A stretch of DNA of 9,455 bases from Actinomycetota bacterium (lineage in GTDB: Bacteria; Actinomycetota; Thermoleophilia; Solirubrobacterales; Solirubrobacteraceae): positions 1 to 9,455 of the forward strand of contig JAHWJM010000074.1 of assembly GCA_019348435.1 (NCBI GenBank), given 5' to 3'. Positions 6,105-9,455 of this stretch are shown in pieces. Position numbers and translations under genes: made by a program. Under the pieces are notes generated by a model, which was given only the letters and a program-made list of their open reading frames with translations, did no database searches and was not told where the DNA came from. Within the stretch, counting starts at the first letter, position 1. The number at the start of each line of letters is the position of its first letter.

Positions 6105-6110
6105 CAAGAT
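6105..6110 (+). promoter_or_regulatory. Possible -10 element of the 70-residue gene
   Basis: CAAGAT lies seven bases before ATG 6118. There is no Shine-Dalgarno site, so a leaderless start is plausible. The match to TANNNT is partial. Confidence 0.25.
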
Positions 6111-6117
6111 TTGCGTC

Positions 6118-6330
6118 ATGCACCCCCAGGACCCGGCCGACGTCCGCCAGCACCTCGACCTGCTTCGGATGGAGCACGAGCTCGCCGTCGCGATCGGCCT
6201 CGACAACGATCCTGCCTACATGGCCGATCTGAAGCACCAGCTCGCGACGTACGAGGCGGCCTACGTCGGCGCGGCGGTGACGGAGATCGCCGTCAGCCGG
6301 GCTGAGCAGCAGGGCCGCCCGCAGGGCTGA
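6118..6330 (+). CDS. Conserved-looking 70-residue protein of unknown function
   Basis: A small soluble protein beginning MHPQDPADVRQHLDLLRMEH and ending EQQGRPQG. It is largely alpha-helical by composition, with acidic and amphipathic stretches (ADLKHQLATYEAAYVGAAVT), and has no Cys pairs, signal peptide or membrane segment. A two-helix hairpin is likely. ATG 6118 is preferred; an in-frame TTG at 6085 would add 11 residues that look like non-coding leader. Its last 38 bases overlap the end of copA on the opposite strand, and it is divergent from the lipoprotein gene. I do not recognise the family. The good codon pattern and plausible start are the main reasons to call it. Confidence 0.55.
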   Translation: MHPQDPADVRQHLDLLRMEHELAVAIGLDNDPAYMADLKHQLATYEAAYVGAAVTEIAVSRAEQQGRPQG

Positions 6331-8582
6331 CGCCGGCTCGGGCGCGGGCGCGGTCGCGCTGGGGGCGAAAGCCCCGCAGCCGCAGCGAGTTGGCGACGAC
6401 GAAGACGCTTGATGCCGCCATCGCGACGCCCGCGATCATCGGGTTGAGCAGCCCGGCGGCGGCGAGCGGCAGCGCCGCGACGTTGTAGGCGAAGGCCCAG
6501 AAGAGGTTGGACTTGATCGTGCGCAGCGTGCGCCGCGAGAGGCGCAGCGCGTCGGCGGCGAGCCGCAGGTCACCGGAGACGAGCGTGATGTCGGAGGCCT
6601 CGATCGCGACGTCCGTGCCGGTGCCGATCGCCATCCCCAGGTCGGCCTGCGCGAGCGCCGGCGCGTCGTTGACGCCGTCGCCGACCATCGCCACGACGCG
6701 CCCCTCTGCCTGCAGGCGCTCGACGACGGCGGCCTTGTCGGCGGGCAGGACCTCGGCGATCACGTCGTCGATGCCCACCTGGGTGGCGACCGCGCGGGCG
6801 GTGGCCTCGTTGTCGCCGGTGAGCAGGACCGTGCGCAGGCCCCAGCTCGCGCAGCCGCCGGACCGCCTCGCGCGAGGACGGCTTGATGCGGTCGGCGACG
6901 ACGAACAGCGCCCGCGCCGCGCCGTCCCAGCTCGCGGCGATCGCGGTGCGGCCCTCGGCCTCGGCGGCGGTGCGGGCGCGCTCGAGCTCGGGCGGCAGGG
7001 CGAGCGACGGATCGGCGCTCTCGAGCAGCGCCGGCCGCCCGGCGATGATGGCGCGCCCGGCGACGGTTCCCTGGACGCCGAGCCCGGGGCGGTTGGCGAA
7101 GTCCTCCACCGGTGCGGGCGCCGCCTCCAGCTCGCGCGCGGCGGCCGCGATCGCGCGCCCGATCGGGTGCTCGGAGCCGTTCTGCAGCGCCCCGACGAGC
7201 CACAGCGCCTGCGCCTCGCTGACCCCGTCGGCGACCTTCAGCTCCTGCAGGCTCATCTTGCCGGTGGTCGCCGTTCCGGTCTTGTCGATGACGATCGTGT
7301 CGACGCGCCGCGTCGACTCGAGGATCTCCGGCCCGCGGATGAGCACGCCGAGCTGCGCCCCGCGGCCGGTGCCGACGAGCAGCGCGGTCGGCGTCGCGAG
7401 GCCGAGCGCGCAGGGGCAGGCGATGATCAGCACGGCGACCGCCGCGGCGAAGGCGAGGCCGCTGTCGCCCGCGCCGATCCAGAAGCCGAGCGTCGCCGCG
7501 GCGATCGCGAGCACGACGGGCACGAAGACGCCGGCGATGCGGTCGGCGAGGCGCTGCACGGGCGCCTTGCCGGTCTGCGCCTCGGTCACGAGGCGGCCGA
7601 TCTGGGCCAGCGCGGTGTCGGCGCCGACGCGCGTCGCGCGCACGATCAGCAGCCCGCCGCCGACGTTGACCGTCGCGCCCGTGACCGTCTCGCCGGGGTG
7701 GACCTCGACGGGCACGCTCTCGCCGGTCAGCAGCGAACGGTCGATCGCCGAGGTCCCCTTGTAGACGACGCCGTCGGTCGCGATCTTCTCGCCCGGACGG
7801 ACGACGAAGCGATGGTCGACCTTCAGCTCCTCGACCGGGATGCGGTGCTCGACGCCGTCGGCGTCGAGGATCGAGACCTCCTTGGCGCCGAGCTCGAGCA
7901 GCGCGCGCAGCGCGGCGCCCGCGCTGCGCTTCGCGCGCGCCTCGAACCAGCGCCCGGCCAGCAGGAACGTGACGACGACGCCGACGACCTCGAAGTACAC
8001 ATCGCCGGCGGGCCCGCCGCGCTCGGGCACGAGGGAAAGCTCGTGGCGCATACCCGGATCGCCGGCGCCGAGGAACAGCAGCGAGATGACCGACCACGTC
8101 CAGGCGGCGGTGATGCCGAGCGAGATGAGCGTGTCCATCGTCGCCGTGCCGTGGCGCAGGTTCATCCACGCGGCGCGATGAAACGGCAGCGCGCACCAGA
8201 CGAGCACCGGCGTGGCGAGCTGCAGCGAGATCCACTGCCAGTTGTCGAACTGCAGCGGCGGGATCATCCCCAGCACCAGCAGGGGCACGGTGGCGACCGC
8301 CGCGAAGACGAGGCGCCGGCGCAGCGCGTCGACGGGGTCGTGCTGGACGTGGGCGTGGCCCTGCGTCGACGGCAGGAGCGCCTCGTAACCGGCGTGCTCG
8401 ACCGCCGCGACGACGTCCTCGGGCGTGGTCGGTGCGTCGGGCGCGAACGCGACCGACGCGCGCTCGGTGGCGTAGTTCACCGTCGCCTCGACGCCGTCGA
8501 GGCGGTTGAGCTGCTTCTCGACCCGCGTCGCGCAGGACGCGCAGGTCATGCCGCTGATCGGCAGCTCGAGGTGCTCGGTCAT
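6293..8582 (-). CDS. copA: CopA-type Cu(I)-exporting P1B ATPase, interrupted by one apparent frameshift
   Basis: Pumps Cu(I) out of the cytoplasm at the cost of ATP. From ATG 8582: one HMA metal-binding domain with GMTCASC (11-17), a His-bearing linker, eight membrane helices, the actuator motif LLTGESVPVEV, the transport motif CPC (389-391), phosphorylation motif DKTGT (Asp433) and nucleotide-binding SEHPIGRAI. In the other frame come LLTGDNEATA, MVGDGVNDAP, and the last two helices with YN and MAASSVFVVANSLR, diagnostic for copper ATPases. The two frames meet at 6840-6843, where four C (GGGG in the mRNA sense) stand in place of the three needed for ELGLRTVLLTGDN. Removing one base gives a normal 762-residue protein; as written, translation runs on to 6570 and loses the GDGVNDAP region and the last helices. 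The ATG overlaps the stop of the upstream gene as ATGA, so the two are translationally coupled. The end overlaps the convergent 70-residue gene. Confidence 0.93.
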
Positions 8583-9455
8583 CGCGTCACCGTCCGGGTG
8601 AAGGCCGCGGTCCGGACCTCGCCGCCGTGGCGAAACTGGAGGAAGAGCCGGTAGGTGCCGGGCGCGACGTCGGCGGTCTCGAAGGCGAGGTCGTCGCCGC
8701 TCAGCGGGTGGACGTGCTCGTAGGCGAGGTCGCCGGCGCGCAGCATGACGAGGTGCCCGCGGGCGCCGAGGTAGGGCTGCAGGTCGTGCACCGGCGTGCC
8801 GTCGCGGCTGACCGCGAAGTGCAGCTGCGGATGCTCGCGGGTGCCGCGCGCGGCCAGGCTGACGTCGTAGCCGTCGACCCGCGCGACGCCGGCGGCCGGC
8901 GGCAGGGCGAGCGGCTCGAAGTGCCCGCCCGCGAAGAGGTCGAGCCCGAGCGTCTTGCGCTCGCCGCCGCTGCGAAAGTCGGCGAAGGCGTGGTAGACAC
9001 CGGCGTCGGGCAGCGTGAGCGCCGTCGACCACGCGCCCGTGGCGTCCTGTGCGGGATGCAGGTGCTGGAAGCGGCGCAGGTCGCGGCGCACGACGATGAG
9101 GTGCATGCGACGCGCCTGCTCGACCTCGAAGTCGCGCAGCGTCGCGCCGCGCTCGTCGACGACGCGAAACGTCAGGCGCCCGCGACGGCCGGGCGTCAAC
9201 GTCGTGGAGGTCTGCGCGACGAGGCGCAGCCCGTCGGCTCCGAGCGACCGCAGGTATGCATACGCCCGGACGTTGATGCCGAAGTTGCCATGGAACGAAT
9301 GGATCCGGCCGATCGAGTCGGGCCGGTCGTGATCCCACCGCCACCGATCTCCCTCCTGCGCCGGCGGCGCCAGGACCGGCGACGGCAGGAACCGTTCGAG
9401 CCGTTCGGACACCGCCAGCGGCCCCGAGCCGGGTCCTCCCCCGCCGTGCGGGGTA
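8579..9455 (-). CDS. Chimeric open frame: GcvPB C-terminal part joined to a copper-locus secreted protein (partial)
   Basis: The frame is open from the right edge to TGA 8579-8581. The first 75 or so residues are glycine dehydrogenase (decarboxylating) subunit 2, GcvPB. They start with TPHGGGGPGSGPLAVSERL, the segment right after the PLP-lysine, followed by DHDRPDSIGRIHSFHGNFG and NVRAYAYLRSLGADGLR. From about 9228 the protein is a different family that I associate with copper ATPase genes in actinobacteria: beta-rich, with FRVVDERGATLRDFEVEQ, RMHLIVVRRDLRRFQHLHP, GVYHAFADF and LAYEHVHP. The His clusters suggest metal binding. Such proteins normally begin with a signal peptide or lipobox, which is missing here. 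An internal GTG at 9412 could be called as a start, but it lies inside the GcvPB part. The gene overlaps copA by four bases, so the copper part belongs to the copA operon, whereas GcvPB belongs to the glycine cleavage system and has no link with it. Confidence 0.75.
   Translation of the reverse strand, partial: TPHGGGGPGSGPLAVSERLERFLPSPVLAPPAQEGDRWRWDHDRPDSIGRIHSFHGNFGINVRAYAYLRSLGADGLRLVAQTSTTLTPGRRGRLTFRVVDERGATLRDFEVEQARRMHLIVVRRDLRRFQHLHPAQDATGAWSTALTLPDAGVYHAFADFRSGGERKTLGLDLFAGGHFEPLALPPAAGVARVDGYDVSLAARGTREHPQLHFAVSRDGTPVHDLQPYLGARGHLVMLRAGDLAYEHVHPLSGDDLAFETADVAPGTYRLFLQFRHGGEVRTAAFTRTVTR

Noticed and set aside
3515..6232. Plus-strand open frame of about 900 codons in another frame of the nitrate reductase region
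   Set aside because: Almost only Arg, Ala, Gly and Pro; a frame shadow.
6836..6846. Programmed ribosomal frameshifting in copA, as known from Escherichia coli copA
   Set aside because: The known site lies soon after the first metal-binding domain and is a -1 slip on an A-rich heptamer; here the shift is in the hydrolase domain and needs a +1 slip in a G run, with no stop or structure to promote it.
6507..8654. Plus-strand open frame of about 715 codons opposite copA
   Set aside because: Arg/Asp-rich low-complexity translation, fully antisense to a clear P-type ATPase.
1..9455. tRNA or rRNA genes, CRISPR arrays, insertion sequences, strong intrinsic terminators
   Set aside because: None seen by reading both strands; no repeat-spacer pattern, transposase motif or GC hairpin followed by a T run.

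Overview
The window is very GC-rich and its real genes keep G or C at most third codon positions, which is why long meaningless frames stay open on both strands. A degenerate receiver-type regulator coupled to glutamine synthetase, several GTG starts without Shine-Dalgarno sites, and the protein sequences as a whole suggest a high-GC actinobacterium, probably of the Thermoleophilia/Solirubrobacterales type. This placement is inferred from memory of those families, not from a search.

Layout. 1-601 (minus): one open frame that reads as a receiver-like regulator domain and then changes into the middle of an M16 peptidase, running off the left edge. 604-1914 (minus): glutamine synthetase. 2016-2447 (plus): a cupin, apparently leaderless. 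2466-2561 (minus): a 31-residue single-span membrane protein with a strong ribosome binding site. 2742-about 5457 (plus): an assimilatory nitrate reductase catalytic domain (NasA) fused to an FAD/NAD(P)-binding NasB/NirB-like reductase domain. The frame then passes into a short piece of an AAA-type ATPase (to about 5621) and into DNA that is antisense to the next operon. 5681-6043 (minus): a small lipoprotein followed by a membrane-protein stub. 6118-6330 (plus): a 70-residue protein of unknown function. 6293-8582 (minus): a CopA-type copper ATPase with one apparent frameshift. 8579-9455 (minus): a secreted copper-locus protein whose N-terminus is replaced, in frame, by the C-terminal part of glycine decarboxylase subunit 2 (GcvPB), which runs off the right edge.

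Functionally there are two themes. The left half is nitrogen assimilation: nitrate reduction, ammonium capture by glutamine synthetase, and a probable regulator next to glnA. The right half is copper handling: the copper-locus protein and CopA are translationally coupled.

The most striking property is that the window is a mosaic. Four points (about 240, 5457, 5610 and 9228) join parts of unrelated genes, three of them in frame, and copA carries a one-base insertion. The cautious reading is a misassembled or chimeric draft contig. The alternative, real gene fusions, would be remarkable and can be tested with raw reads.
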